From an uncultured Oscillospiraceae bacterium (GTDB lineage: Bacteria > Bacillota > Clostridia > Oscillospirales > Oscillospiraceae), in NCBI GenBank assembly GCA_947624985.1, contig CANQMO010000005.1, forward strand, positions 43,859-107,858: a stretch of 64,000 nt of DNA, written 5' to 3'. Each line of letters begins with the position of its first letter. Within the stretch, counting starts at the first letter, position 1. Position numbers and translations under genes: made by a program. A model generated the notes under the pieces. It was given only the letters and a program-made list of their open reading frames with translations. It made no database searches and was not told where the DNA came from. Below are positions 1 to 8,509 of this stretch, piece by piece.

Positions 1-1127
1 CTCTGGTGGGCGAATCCGGCTCCGGCAAGACCACCATCGGCAGAGCCGTGATCCGGGTCAACCCCCTTGCCGCGGGCGAGATCGACTACAAGGGCGTGCG
101 CATTTCCGGCAAGATCTCCCATTCCATGGACCGGGAGGTCATCCGCAATGTGCAGATGGTGTTCCAGGACCCCGCCGCGTCCTTGAACGAGCGCGCCACG
201 GTGGATTACATCATCTCCGAGGGCCTTTACAACTTCGGCCTTTTTGAGAACGAGGCGGACCGGGTCCGCAAGGTGGAGAACATGATCCGCGAGGTAGGAC
301 TGCTTCCCGAGCACCTGACCCGCTATCCCCATGAGTTCTCCGGCGGCCAGCGCCAGCGTATCGGCATCGCCCGGGCCATGGTCATGGAACCGGAGCTCGT
401 GGTGGCGGATGAGCCCATCTCCGCGCTGGACGTCTCCATCCGGGCCCAGGTGCTGAACCTGATGAAAAAATTCCAGCGGGAGAACGATGTCACCTACCTT
501 TTCATCGCCCACGACCTGTCCGTGGTCCGGTTCATCTCGGACCGTATCGGCGTTATCTACAAGGGCCGTATCGTGGAGGTGGCGGACGCGGAGGAGCTTT
601 TCGACTTCCCGCTGCACCCCTACACCCACTCGCTCATCTCTGCGATCCCCATTCCCGATCCCCAGCTGGAGAAGAACAAGGTCCAGTATGTGTACGACCC
701 GTCCCGGCACGATTACAGCGAGGATAAGCCGGAGTTCGTGTGTATCGGCCACGACCACTGGGTCTACGGCAATAAGAAGGAGATCGAGGAGTATAAGGCC
801 ATCCGCGAGGCCGGTGTGCCCGTCAAGCCCATCACCATCGGCGACCCGGAGACGGCCGCGCAGGAGCAGGCCGCCGCTATCGACGCGGCGGAGGCCGCGG
901 CGGAAGCGGAGTTTTTGAAGGCGCCGCCCCACGATACGGGGAGCATATGGTATACGCTCCTTTCGTTCCTGCTGCCCATTCCCGGATTCATCGCCGGGTG
1001 GCTGTTCCGGCGCAAAAGGTACATGCGCAACTACAAAGCCTGCAAAAAGGGCGCCATCATCGGCATCGTCACCCTTGCCGTCATCCTTGGCATTTTTGCC
1101 CTGCTGCTGATCGCCGCGGTGATCTGA
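1..1127 (+). CDS. Oligopeptide/dipeptide-type ABC transporter ATP-binding protein with C-terminal membrane tail (5' partial)
   Basis: The gene is cut by the left window edge: the reading frame is open from base 1 and already contains the Walker A motif GESGSGKTT, so the true start lies upstream. The ABC signature [13 protein letters not shown] and Walker [13 protein letters not shown] follow, then the [12 protein letters not shown] segment typical of the oligopeptide-transporter ATPase C-terminus (OppF/DppF type). It should energise peptide (or nickel or related) uptake together with membrane proteins outside the window. Unusually, about 140 residues follow the normal end of the family: an Ala/Glu-rich linker and then two hydrophobic segments ([20 protein letters not shown] and [20 protein letters not shown]) separated by a basic stretch, so the C-terminus looks membrane-anchored. 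The family assignment is firm; the substrate is unknown. Confidence 0.9.
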   Translation, partial: LVGESGSGKTTIGRAVIRVNPLAAGEIDYKGVRISGKISHSMDREVIRNVQMVFQDPAASLNERATVDYIISEGLYNFGLFENEADRVRKVENMIREVGLLPEHLTRYPHEFSGGQRQRIGIARAMVMEPELVVADEPISALDVSIRAQVLNLMKKFQRENDVTYLFIAHDLSVVRFISDRIGVIYKGRIVEVADAEELFDFPLHPYTHSLISAIPIPDPQLEKNKVQYVYDPSRHDYSEDKPEFVCIGHDHWVYGNKKEIEEYKAIREAGVPVKPITIGDPETAAQEQAAAIDAAEAAAEAEFLKAPPHDTGSIWYTLLSFLLPIPGFIAGWLFRRKRYMRNYKACKKGAIIGIVTLAVILGIFALLLIAAVI

Positions 1128-2378
1128 TTGGGACGTAAAGCACGAAAAGGAAGCGAACCGCACCTGCCGCCTGTGCAGAAGGTCGAGCTGCCGGCCACCG
1201 CCCACTCCGGGCGGAGGCTGGCAGCGGCGGTCATTCTGCTGGTGGTGGGTGTTGTTGCGCTCGCATATGCGTTCACGGGCCTTTTCGCGGCCAAAAAAGG
1301 CTGGCAGGAGATTGAGGCGGACACGAAGAACGGGGAGATCGGCTGCGGAGGCGATTTCGTGCTGCTGTATGAGCTTGGCGCCTCCGGCGAGAGCGTCTCG
1401 GCGGAAAAGCGCGGCCTGACGGCGGTATACACCGATGCCACCGTGCAGGCTGCCAGGCTTTTTGACAGCGCTCTTTCCTATGAGGGCGTCCATAATATTT
1501 GGTATATCAACCGGCACCCCAACGAGGCGGTCGATGTGGATCCGGCGCTGTATCAGGCGCTGGAGCAGGTGGCCGCCTCCGGGGACCGGTCCCTGTACCT
1601 GGGGCCGGTGTACGAGATATACAACGGCCTTTTCTCCTGTGCCGACGACGCCCAGACCGCGGATTTCGACCCCCGGCAGAACGCGTCTTTGAGAGAGTAT
1701 TTCGCCCGCTGCGCCGCCTATGGCGCGGACCCGTCGTCAGTCGATCTGGAGCTTTTGGGAGACGGGAAGGTGAAGCTCGTCGTTTCGGAGGAATATCTGG
1801 CCTTCGCCAGGGAGCAGGAGATAGAGCGGTTCATCGATCTTTACTGGATGAAGAACGCCTTCATCGCCGACTATTTGGCGCAGACGCTGATCGAAAACGG
1901 CTATACCCGGGGCGCCCTCTCCAGCTACGACGGATTCATGTGCAATCTCGGGGGCGGGGAGGAGAGCTTCGCCATCGACGTTTATGACCGGGCCGTGCCA
2001 GCCGGGAGCATGACGTATGCCGGACAGATGAGCCTTGTGTATCTGCGCGGCTATCCGGGCAACGGCATGGACGGGCGGCGGTTTTACGAGATGGCGGACA
2101 ATACGGTCCTGTCGGCGTACCTTGACCCGGCGGACGGCCTTTGCAAGACCGCCTGGGACGACCTGCTGGCCTATGCCCGGGGCGGAAGCTGCGGCCGGAC
2201 CGTTCTGGCGCTGGCGCCGCTGTTCGTGGCGGAGCGGCCGGATACGGGCGGTCTTGAAGCGCTGGCCCGGGAGGGGATATTCACCGTCCGCTGCGAAAAC
2301 GGCCAGGTGCGCTGCACTGACCCCGACCTGCCTGTCACGGCGGAAGAGGGGTATACCGCCGTTTTCAGCGGCGAATGA
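1128..2378 (+). CDS. Membrane-anchored ApbE-like protein (divergent FAD:protein FMN transferase family)
   Basis: A 416-residue protein starting at a TTG immediately after the stop of the ABC ATPase, so it is probably translationally coupled; no strong ribosome site is visible and the start is uncertain. A basic N-terminus precedes one transmembrane helix (about residues 30-50). The rest resembles the ApbE fold: YINRHPNEAVDVDP near the front, a central region ending in NLGGG, and RRFYEMADNTVLSAYLDPADG, which recalls the ApbE pattern in which a histidine-rich strand leads into DPxTG. The canonical catalytic residues are not clearly conserved, so it may be a non-catalytic or retargeted relative. 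ApbE proteins attach FMN to extracytoplasmic partners; no obvious flavoprotein partner is nearby. The assignment is by motif resemblance only. Confidence 0.5.
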   Translation: MGRKARKGSEPHLPPVQKVELPATAHSGRRLAAAVILLVVGVVALAYAFTGLFAAKKGWQEIEADTKNGEIGCGGDFVLLYELGASGESVSAEKRGLTAVYTDATVQAARLFDSALSYEGVHNIWYINRHPNEAVDVDPALYQALEQVAASGDRSLYLGPVYEIYNGLFSCADDAQTADFDPRQNASLREYFARCAAYGADPSSVDLELLGDGKVKLVVSEEYLAFAREQEIERFIDLYWMKNAFIADYLAQTLIENGYTRGALSSYDGFMCNLGGGEESFAIDVYDRAVPAGSMTYAGQMSLVYLRGYPGNGMDGRRFYEMADNTVLSAYLDPADGLCKTAWDDLLAYARGGSCGRTVLALAPLFVAERPDTGGLEALAREGIFTVRCENGQVRCTDPDLPVTAEEGYTAVFSGE

Positions 2379-2389
2379 CCGGGTCGACC

Positions 2390-2418
2390 ATACGGAGCCG
2401 CCAAAAGCGGCTCCGTAT
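2390..2418 (+). terminator. Perfect 12-bp hairpin after the ApbE-like gene
   Basis: The arm at 2390-2401 pairs perfectly with 2407-2418 around a 5-base loop. No T-run follows, so it may act as a weak terminator or an RNA-stabilising end. It separates the first operon from the promoter at 2478. Confidence 0.5.
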
Positions 2419-2477
2419 CGCGTATTGGACAAAAGTTATAAACAGGTAAAAAATACATCAATCTATTTTGTCGCATA

Positions 2478-2506
2478 TTGACATTCGTTAAAGATGGAAT
2501 TATAAT
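2478..2506 (+). promoter_or_regulatory. Consensus sigma-A promoter of the Fbp-type ABC importer
   Basis: TTGACA at 2478-2483 and TATAAT at 2501-2506 with a 17-bp spacer, a perfect match to the housekeeping consensus. The transcript would start near 2513 and reach the AAGGAGG ribosome site just before the ATG at 2571. No Fur-like inverted repeat was seen. Confidence 0.9.
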
Positions 2507-2570
2507 ATTCCAAGATATGGCGCTGGGTTGAAAGCGCCGGTCAAAACATACGACATAAGGAGGATTTCCC

Positions 2571-3677
2571 ATGAAAAAGTATCTTGCGCTTCTCCTTGCT
2601 CTGACGATGATCTTCGCGCTGGCCATCCCCGCGATGGCCGACGAGGAAGAAGTCGTTTTCGACGAGGACCTGGTCGCCGCCGCCCAGGAGGAGGGCGAGC
2701 TGGTGGTCTACGGCTCCTGCGAGGAGCCCTATCTGGCCGCTGCCGCCGAGCACTTCCAGGAGCTGTTCGGCATCGATGTGCAGTATCAGCGCCTGTCCAC
2801 CGGCGAGGTCCAGGCCAAGATCGAGGAAGAGGACGGCAACCCCTCCGCCGACGTGTGGTTCGGCGGCACCACCGACCCATACAACGTCGTGGCTGCCGAG
2901 GGCCTGCTGGAGCCCTATGAGGCCGTCAACGCCTCCCATCTGCTTGGCGATCAGTACAAGCATGCCGACGGCATGTGGTACGGTATCTACAAGGGCATTC
3001 TGGGCTTCATGGTCAATGTGGACGAGCTGGAGCGCATGGAGCTGCCCGTGCCCGAGGACTGGGCCGACCTGACCGACCCCCAGTATGAGGGCCTGATCTG
3101 GCTTTCCAACTACAACACCGCCGGCACCGCCAAGCTGGTCATCAACACCATGATCCAGAAGTACGGCCACGACGAGGGCATCCAGTACCTGGTGGACCTG
3201 GACAAGAACATCGAGGTCTACACCAAGTCCGGCTCCGGCCCGTCCAAGAACGTGGGCACCGGTGAGTGCGTCATCGGCATCGGCTTCCTGCATGACGGCA
3301 TCACCCAGATCATCGACAACGGCTATGAGAATGTCCAGCTGGTGATCCCCTCCAGCGGCACCTCCTTTGAGATCGGCGCCACCGCCATCTTCAAGGGCGC
3401 GGCCCACCCCAACGCCGCCAAGCTGTGGATCGAGTATGCTCTGAGCCCCGAGTGCGTCAACCTGGCCAAGGACAACGGCTCCTATCAGTTCCTGGTCATC
3501 GACAACGCCGAGCAGCCCGAGCAGGCCGCTGAGTTCGGCCTGGACCCCGAGAACGTCATGGACTATGACTTCGAGGACGCCACCAACAACATCGAGACCT
3601 ATGTGGAGGAGGTCATGACGGCTCTGGCCAGCGCCGGCGCCGATACGGAGGATACCGGCCGGTTCCAGACCGAGTGA
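2571..3677 (+). CDS. Extracellular solute-binding protein of an Fbp/Pot-type ABC importer
   Basis: A 368-residue binding protein that captures substrate outside the membrane for the permease and ATPase encoded next. It begins with a signal peptide (MKKYLALLLALTMIFALAI) ending PAMADEEE, a signal-peptidase-I-like site. There is no lipobox cysteine, which is unusual for a Gram-positive binding protein. The mature part has the family layout ELVVYGS, then SADVWFGGTTDPYN, FEIGATAIFKGAAHPNAAKLW and a C-terminal helix, as in the iron(III), phosphonate and thiamine group of binding proteins. The adjacent tyrosines that bind iron in classical FbpA are not evident, so the substrate should not be assumed to be iron. 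It leads a three-gene operon behind a consensus promoter. Confidence 0.85.
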   Translation: MKKYLALLLALTMIFALAIPAMADEEEVVFDEDLVAAAQEEGELVVYGSCEEPYLAAAAEHFQELFGIDVQYQRLSTGEVQAKIEEEDGNPSADVWFGGTTDPYNVVAAEGLLEPYEAVNASHLLGDQYKHADGMWYGIYKGILGFMVNVDELERMELPVPEDWADLTDPQYEGLIWLSNYNTAGTAKLVINTMIQKYGHDEGIQYLVDLDKNIEVYTKSGSGPSKNVGTGECVIGIGFLHDGITQIIDNGYENVQLVIPSSGTSFEIGATAIFKGAAHPNAAKLWIEYALSPECVNLAKDNGSYQFLVIDNAEQPEQAAEFGLDPENVMDYDFEDATNNIETYVEEVMTALASAGADTEDTGRFQTE

Positions 3678-3711
3678 TCGCTCCTGTACAGACGAATAAC
3701 GGACCGAACGG

Positions 3712-3740
3712 CGGGGGATGGCATACGCCATCCCCCGTTT
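3712..3740 (+). terminator. Hairpin between binding-protein and permease genes (partial terminator/attenuator)
   Basis: An 11-bp perfect stem (3712-3722 with 3727-3737) closed by a 4-base loop and followed by only three T. It lies inside the operon, where such hairpins commonly let the binding protein be made in excess over the permease. Confidence 0.65.
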
Positions 3741-3781
3741 CCAATGCATATCGACAGTATTAAGAGAGAGGAGGGGTTTCC

Positions 3782-5494
3782 ATGGCAAGAAGTCAGAGCG
3801 CGGCGCTGGACCGGAAAAAACTGATGGCCGATCCCGTCATGGTGGGGACCATCGTGGTCCTTATCACGTTTCTGACCCTGTTCATCCTGTACCCCCTGGC
3901 GATCCTTCTTGTGGACAGCTTTTATGGAGACGGCGGCCCGACGCTGGACATCTTCAAACGGGTCATGGCCATGCCCACGTTCCGCAAGGCCATCACAAAT
4001 ACCCTGAAGGTGGGCTTTCTGGTGGGCATTTTGTCCGCCGCCGTGGGCCTGCTGTTCGCCTATGTGGAGGTGTACGTCAAGGTCGGCAGGGGCGTGGGCG
4101 GCCTTTTCAAGGTTGTGTCCATGCTGCCGGTGGTGTCGCCGCCCTTCGTGCTGAGCCTTTCCATGATCATGCTGTTCGGCAAGGCGGGCCTGATCACCCG
4201 GTTTTTGCTGCATATATACGACAACAGCGTGTACGGCTTCTGGGGTATCGTCATCGTGCAGACGCTGACCTTCTTCCCGGTGTGCTACATGATGCTCAAG
4301 GGCCTTTTGAAGAACATAGACCCCTCATTGGAGGAGGCGGCCCGGGACATGGGCGCGGGGCGGATGAAGGTGTTCACCAGCGTGACGATGCCGCTGCTGC
4401 TGCCGGGCCTGGGCAACGCGTTCCTTGTGACGTTCATCGAGTCCATCGCCGATTTTGCCAACCCCATGATCATCGGCGGCTCCTATGACACCCTGGCCAC
4501 CACCATCTATCTGCAGATCACCGGCGCCTACGACAAGCAGGGCGCGGCGGCCATGGCCGTGGTGCTGCTGACCATCACGCTTCTGATGTTCGCGGTGCAG
4601 AAGTACTATCTGGAGGCCAAGACGGCGGCCACTCTGACCGGCAAGGCGTCCCGGGGACGTATGCTCATCGAGGACAAGAGCGTGACCCGTCCGCTGACGC
4701 TGCTGTGCTCGCTGGCGGCGGCCTTCGTCATCCTCATGTATCTGTGCGTGCCCATCGGCGCGCTGTTCCCCACCTGGGGCTATAAGTTCACGCCGCTCAC
4801 CTTCAAGTGGTTCCAGCAGGTGTTCACCCGGTACAAGGGCTTCAAGGCGTTCCGGGACTCCTTCGTGCTGAGCCTCATCTCGGCGCCCATCACGGCGCTG
4901 CTCAGCATGATCATCTCCTATCTGGTGGTCAAGCGGAAGTTCAAAGGCAAGGGCTTCATCGAAGCGGTGAGCATGCTGGCCATGGCCGTGCCCGGCACGG
5001 TGCTGGGCGTGGGATATATCCGCGGCTTCTCCGGCGGCATTTTCCACACAGGCATTTTGCAGGGCATTTACGGCAGCGCGGCCATCCTTATCATCGTGTT
5101 CGTGGTCCGGTCCCTGCCTACCGGCACCCGCAGCGGTATCTCCGCTCTGCGGCAGATCGACAAGTCCATCGAGGAGTCGGCTTACGACATGGGCGCGGAC
5201 AGCTTCAAGGTGTTCATGACCGTGACGCTGCCGCTCATCAAGGACTCCTTCCTCAGCGGACTTGTGACGGCCTTCGTCCGCAGTATCACCGCCATCTCCG
5301 CCATCATCCTGCTGGTGACGCCGCAATTCCTGCTCATCACCGTGCAGATCAACGAGTTCGCGGAGAAGGGCTCTTACTCCATCGCCTGCGCCTTTGCCAC
5401 TATCCTGATACTCATCACCTACGGCGCGGTGCTGCTGATGAATCTGTTCATCCGCTTCTTCGGCACAAGCAGAAAGATAAAGGAGGATATGTGA
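3782..5494 (+). CDS. Fused two-domain ABC importer permease (Fbp/AfuB type)
   Basis: A 570-residue inner-membrane permease made of two MetI-like halves in one chain, the usual architecture of FbpB/AfuB. Each half carries an EAA coupling loop that contacts the ATPase: EEAARDMGAGRMKVF in the first half and EESAYDMGADSFKVF in the second. Many hydrophobic segments alternate with short basic loops, and the N-terminus starts in the cytoplasm with MARSQSAALDRKK. A strong GAGAGGAGGGG ribosome site precedes the ATG. It works with the binding protein upstream and with the ATPase that starts two bases after its stop. The substrate is the same unknown as for the binding protein. Confidence 0.9.
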   Translation: MARSQSAALDRKKLMADPVMVGTIVVLITFLTLFILYPLAILLVDSFYGDGGPTLDIFKRVMAMPTFRKAITNTLKVGFLVGILSAAVGLLFAYVEVYVKVGRGVGGLFKVVSMLPVVSPPFVLSLSMIMLFGKAGLITRFLLHIYDNSVYGFWGIVIVQTLTFFPVCYMMLKGLLKNIDPSLEEAARDMGAGRMKVFTSVTMPLLLPGLGNAFLVTFIESIADFANPMIIGGSYDTLATTIYLQITGAYDKQGAAAMAVVLLTITLLMFAVQKYYLEAKTAATLTGKASRGRMLIEDKSVTRPLTLLCSLAAAFVILMYLCVPIGALFPTWGYKFTPLTFKWFQQVFTRYKGFKAFRDSFVLSLISAPITALLSMIISYLVVKRKFKGKGFIEAVSMLAMAVPGTVLGVGYIRGFSGGIFHTGILQGIYGSAAILIIVFVVRSLPTGTRSGISALRQIDKSIEESAYDMGADSFKVFMTVTLPLIKDSFLSGLVTAFVRSITAISAIILLVTPQFLLITVQINEFAEKGSYSIACAFATILILITYGAVLLMNLFIRFFGTSRKIKEDM

Positions 5495-5495
5495 G

Positions 5496-6572
5496 ATGTC
5501 TAAGATGAAAAAGGGCGTCAAGCTGGACCATATTTCCAAGATCTATCAGGACCCGAAAACCGGCAAGGATTTCTACGCGGTGAAGGACGTCACGCTGGAT
5601 ATCGAACCGGGCTCCTTCGTCACGCTGCTGGGCCCCTCCGGCTGCGGCAAGACCACCACGCTGCGCATGATCGCCGGCTTTGAAAGCCCCGACGAGGGGG
5701 AGATCTACCTGGGCGACCAGGCCATCAACGCCCTGACCCCCAATAAGCGGGACACCGCCATGGTGTTCCAGAGCTACGCGCTGCTGCCGCACTACAACGT
5801 GTTCGACAACGTGGCCTACGGCCTGAAGCTACGGAAGGTGCCCAAGGAGGAGATCCGGGACCGGGTCATGCACATTTTGGACCTGGTGGAGCTGAATGGC
5901 ATGGGGGGGCGGATGACAAACCAGCTTTCCGGCGGCCAGCAGCAGCGAGTGGCCCTGGCCCGGGCGCTGGTGATCGAGCCCAGCGTGCTGCTTTTCGACG
6001 AGCCGCTGTCCAATCTGGACGCCAAGCTGCGCGTGTCCATGCGCACGGAGATACGCCGTATCCAGCAGGAGGTGGGTATCACCGCCATCTATGTGACCCA
6101 TGACCAGAGCGAGGCCATGGCCCTCAGCGACAACATCATCATCATGAACCAGGGCGTCATCGCCCAGATGGGCACGCCCCGGCAGATCTACTACCAGCCA
6201 AACAGCGAGTTCGTGGCCGACTTCATCGGCGAGGCCAACTTCCTGAAGGGCGCCATGACCGGCATGGAGGGCGGACACGCCATCCTGGAGATCGAGGGCA
6301 GCAAGACCCCCGTCCAGCCCAAGGAGGGCATGACAGCGGGGGAGACCTATACGGCGGTGCTGCGGCCCGAGTCCGCCCAGCTGGCGGAGAGCGGCGGTCT
6401 GCCCTGCAAGGTGGTCCTCAGCTGCTTCATGGGCTCTTATCAGAACTACCATGTGATGGTAGGCGACACGCTGGTGAAGCTGACGGACTACAACCCCAGA
6501 AACAAGCGCGTATACGACGTGGGGGAGACCTGCTCGCTGGTGTTCGATCCGGCGTATGTGCACATTCTTTAA
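5496..6572 (+). CDS. ABC importer ATP-binding protein with TOBE domain (FbpC/PotA type)
   Basis: A 358-residue ATPase that powers the importer encoded just upstream. Walker A is GPSGCGKTT (about residues 46-54), the Q-loop is in AMVFQSYALLPHYNVFDN, the signature is LSGGQQQRVALARAL, Walker B is LLFDEPLSNLD and the switch histidine is in YVTHDQSEAMALSD. Residues from about 240 onward form the TOBE-type regulatory/substrate-sensing domain usual for FbpC, PotA and MalK. The length is normal for the family. It is the last gene of the operon and is followed by a hairpin terminator at 6582. Confidence 0.93.
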   Translation: MSKMKKGVKLDHISKIYQDPKTGKDFYAVKDVTLDIEPGSFVTLLGPSGCGKTTTLRMIAGFESPDEGEIYLGDQAINALTPNKRDTAMVFQSYALLPHYNVFDNVAYGLKLRKVPKEEIRDRVMHILDLVELNGMGGRMTNQLSGGQQQRVALARALVIEPSVLLFDEPLSNLDAKLRVSMRTEIRRIQQEVGITAIYVTHDQSEAMALSDNIIIMNQGVIAQMGTPRQIYYQPNSEFVADFIGEANFLKGAMTGMEGGHAILEIEGSKTPVQPKEGMTAGETYTAVLRPESAQLAESGGLPCKVVLSCFMGSYQNYHVMVGDTLVKLTDYNPRNKRVYDVGETCSLVFDPAYVHIL

Positions 6573-6574
6573 AA

Positions 6575-6610
6575 AAAGTGTGGAGCCGCCGAAAGGCGGC
6601 TCCCATTATA
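6575..6610. terminator. Bidirectional terminator between convergent genes
   Basis: A perfect 9-bp stem (6582-6590 with 6595-6603) with a GAAA loop. An A-run at about 6571-6577 gives a U-run for minus-strand transcripts, and a T-rich stretch follows on the plus strand. It separates the plus-strand ABC importer from the minus-strand GH20 gene. Confidence 0.8.
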
Positions 6611-6625
6611 TTTGCGGGGACTTTG

Positions 6626-8509
6626 TCACCAGTCCAGGGCCCCGGCGGTGGTGATCTCGGCCATGACGTTCGTGAAGCGGATGGAGCCGTCCGGCCGCCG
6701 GCGGAAGATGAGCGAGGGCTCGGATAGCTCTGGGATATCGTCCAGACGGCCTTCGGCAAACGCGCGCATTTTTTCCTCCGCCGTGGAGAGCCGGGCTGCC
6801 ACGGCGCCCAGCCGCCCGTCGATCACCTCAAAGCCATGGGGACGGTCGGTGCTCTCCCAAAGCTGCCGCCAGATGAGCCGCAGGGCCTCCACGGCCCCGA
6901 TGGCCGCGGGCAGTCCCTCCGCCAGGGCGGCGGCCCGCTCCCGGTCACCGCGCCGCACCGCGTCCGCGGCGCCCTCGTGCCAGGCGCATTTGAGGCTCAG
7001 GGCGTGGGCCAGCGCCGCGTAAAAATCGAACAGCAGCCGGTAGTCTTGGTTTTCCCGTGCATATCTCGCGTAGAGGGTGACAAGACCGGCATAATGCTCC
7101 GCCAGAGGCAGGCCCGCCGTATCCGCCTGGAAAAGCTCCAACAGCGGGTCCTGGTACAGCATGAATTTGCAGATGTTCACCGGCTCTCCGGGGTCCACGG
7201 GCATGCCGGGCAGCGCGTTCAGAAGGCTCAGATCGAAAAATGCCTTCACATCCGCGCCGCAGCAGCGCCGGAACCGGGCGGTAAGAGCCGACTCGTCATA
7301 GACGCCCGTGTACGTCATCTCCCCATATAGCTGCATGCCCGGCAGCGCGGTCAGCAGATTCGTCTCCGCGCCGTCGTCGCCCCAGCAGGCGGCGATCACG
7401 GTGTCTACGCCGGCCTTGCCGCAGGCGGAGAGCGCGGCCACGGTATTGGGGACGGTGAGCTGATAGGCCGGCGCAGGCCCCGCCCAGGTCCAGATACCGC
7501 CCGCGAAGGCGGTGGGCACGCCGAAGGCGGCGTGCTTTTTCAGCACATGGGCGTACTCCTCCTCTTTGGCGTGGTAGTAATCCCAATAGACCAGCGTCAC
7601 CCGGGGATCCACCGCCGCGACAGCGGCCTGGGAGGGCATTTCATCCCCCTGGTAACCGCCTCCGGCCCGGCCACCGCCGTCCAGATGGAAATACATGTCG
7701 CTCCACATCATGGGCCGCAAGCCGTACTTGTCCGTGATGTCCAGCACCCGGCTCAGGTGACGGCCGATGATGGCGCGGGGGTCCTCGTACCCGAAGCGGG
7801 TCAGATGTTCGCCCAGACCGAAGCCATACGCCTCGTCCATGCCGATGTGGATACGCCGGGAGCGGAAGGGGGCGGAGGCGGCGCGGATCATCTGGTCGAT
7901 AAACGTGTAGGTCTCGTCCAGATCCGCCAGCAGCACCTCGGGGTTGTCCTGCATATGGCTCAGCGCTGGCCAGTGGAGCGCCCGTTTCAGATGACCCAGC
8001 GTCTGTATGCAGGGACACAGTTCTATCCCCAGCATAAAGCCGTAGTCGTCCAGCGCCTTCAGTTCATCGAAGGTGTAACGTCCCCGCCTGTAGCCGAAAT
8101 AGGGCTGCTCCGGCACGGTGTAGGTGTCCTCGGTGTAGAGCATGGCCAGATTCAGGCCCATCAGCGCCATCTTCCGCAGGAAGAAGCGCACCGTCTCCGG
8201 CCTCAGCACCCCGTTGCGGGAGCAGTCGAACATGACGCCCGCCGTTCTGAACCGGGGCGTCTCGCTGATGGAGCAGGCCGCCAGCGGCTGGGGGATGAGG
8301 CTCAGCGCCCGATACAGCTGCACCGGCTCCGCCCAGGTGATGTGCACAGACTTGCCGTCGCTGTCCACAGCCAGACAGCCGCCTCTGGCGCAGACGATCT
8401 CCAGCCCCTTCTCCGAGGGGACGCAGCCCAGGTCCGGCGCCAGCGCGTCCAGCGCCTGCCGCCACTGGTCCGGAAGCTGGCCTGTCAGGTGGATGGGTCT
8501 GTAGTTCAT
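6626..8509 (-). CDS. Glycoside hydrolase family 20 beta-N-acetylhexosaminidase (cytosolic, GcnA-like)
   Basis: A 627-residue enzyme predicted to remove terminal beta-linked N-acetylhexosamine. The GH20 barrel starts with FRTAGVMFDCSRNGVL and carries the hallmark catalytic pair in HIGMDEAYG (Asp225-Glu226), where the aspartate orients the substrate acetamido group and the glutamate is the general acid. No signal peptide is present, so it should act inside the cell on imported oligosaccharides, as GcnA-type enzymes do. I chose the ATG at 8509 because it overlaps the stop of the ABC-F gene as ATGA, implying translational coupling; the open frame extends further upstream, but only inside the ABC-F gene. 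It may feed on glycans brought in by the importer at 16.9-20 kb, but is not co-transcribed with it. Confidence 0.88.
   Translation of the reverse strand: MNYRPIHLTGQLPDQWRQALDALAPDLGCVPSEKGLEIVCARGGCLAVDSDGKSVHITWAEPVQLYRALSLIPQPLAACSISETPRFRTAGVMFDCSRNGVLRPETVRFFLRKMALMGLNLAMLYTEDTYTVPEQPYFGYRRGRYTFDELKALDDYGFMLGIELCPCIQTLGHLKRALHWPALSHMQDNPEVLLADLDETYTFIDQMIRAASAPFRSRRIHIGMDEAYGFGLGEHLTRFGYEDPRAIIGRHLSRVLDITDKYGLRPMMWSDMYFHLDGGGRAGGGYQGDEMPSQAAVAAVDPRVTLVYWDYYHAKEEEYAHVLKKHAAFGVPTAFAGGIWTWAGPAPAYQLTVPNTVAALSACGKAGVDTVIAACWGDDGAETNLLTALPGMQLYGEMTYTGVYDESALTARFRRCCGADVKAFFDLSLLNALPGMPVDPGEPVNICKFMLYQDPLLELFQADTAGLPLAEHYAGLVTLYARYARENQDYRLLFDFYAALAHALSLKCAWHEGAADAVRRGDRERAAALAEGLPAAIGAVEALRLIWRQLWESTDRPHGFEVIDGRLGAVAARLSTAEEKMRAFAEGRLDDIPELSEPSLIFRRRPDGSIRFTNVMAEITTAGALDW

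Noticed and set aside
2571..6572. Calling the importer an iron(III) transporter
   Set aside because: The fold family fits, but the paired tyrosines that bind iron and a Fur box are not seen; the substrate is left open.
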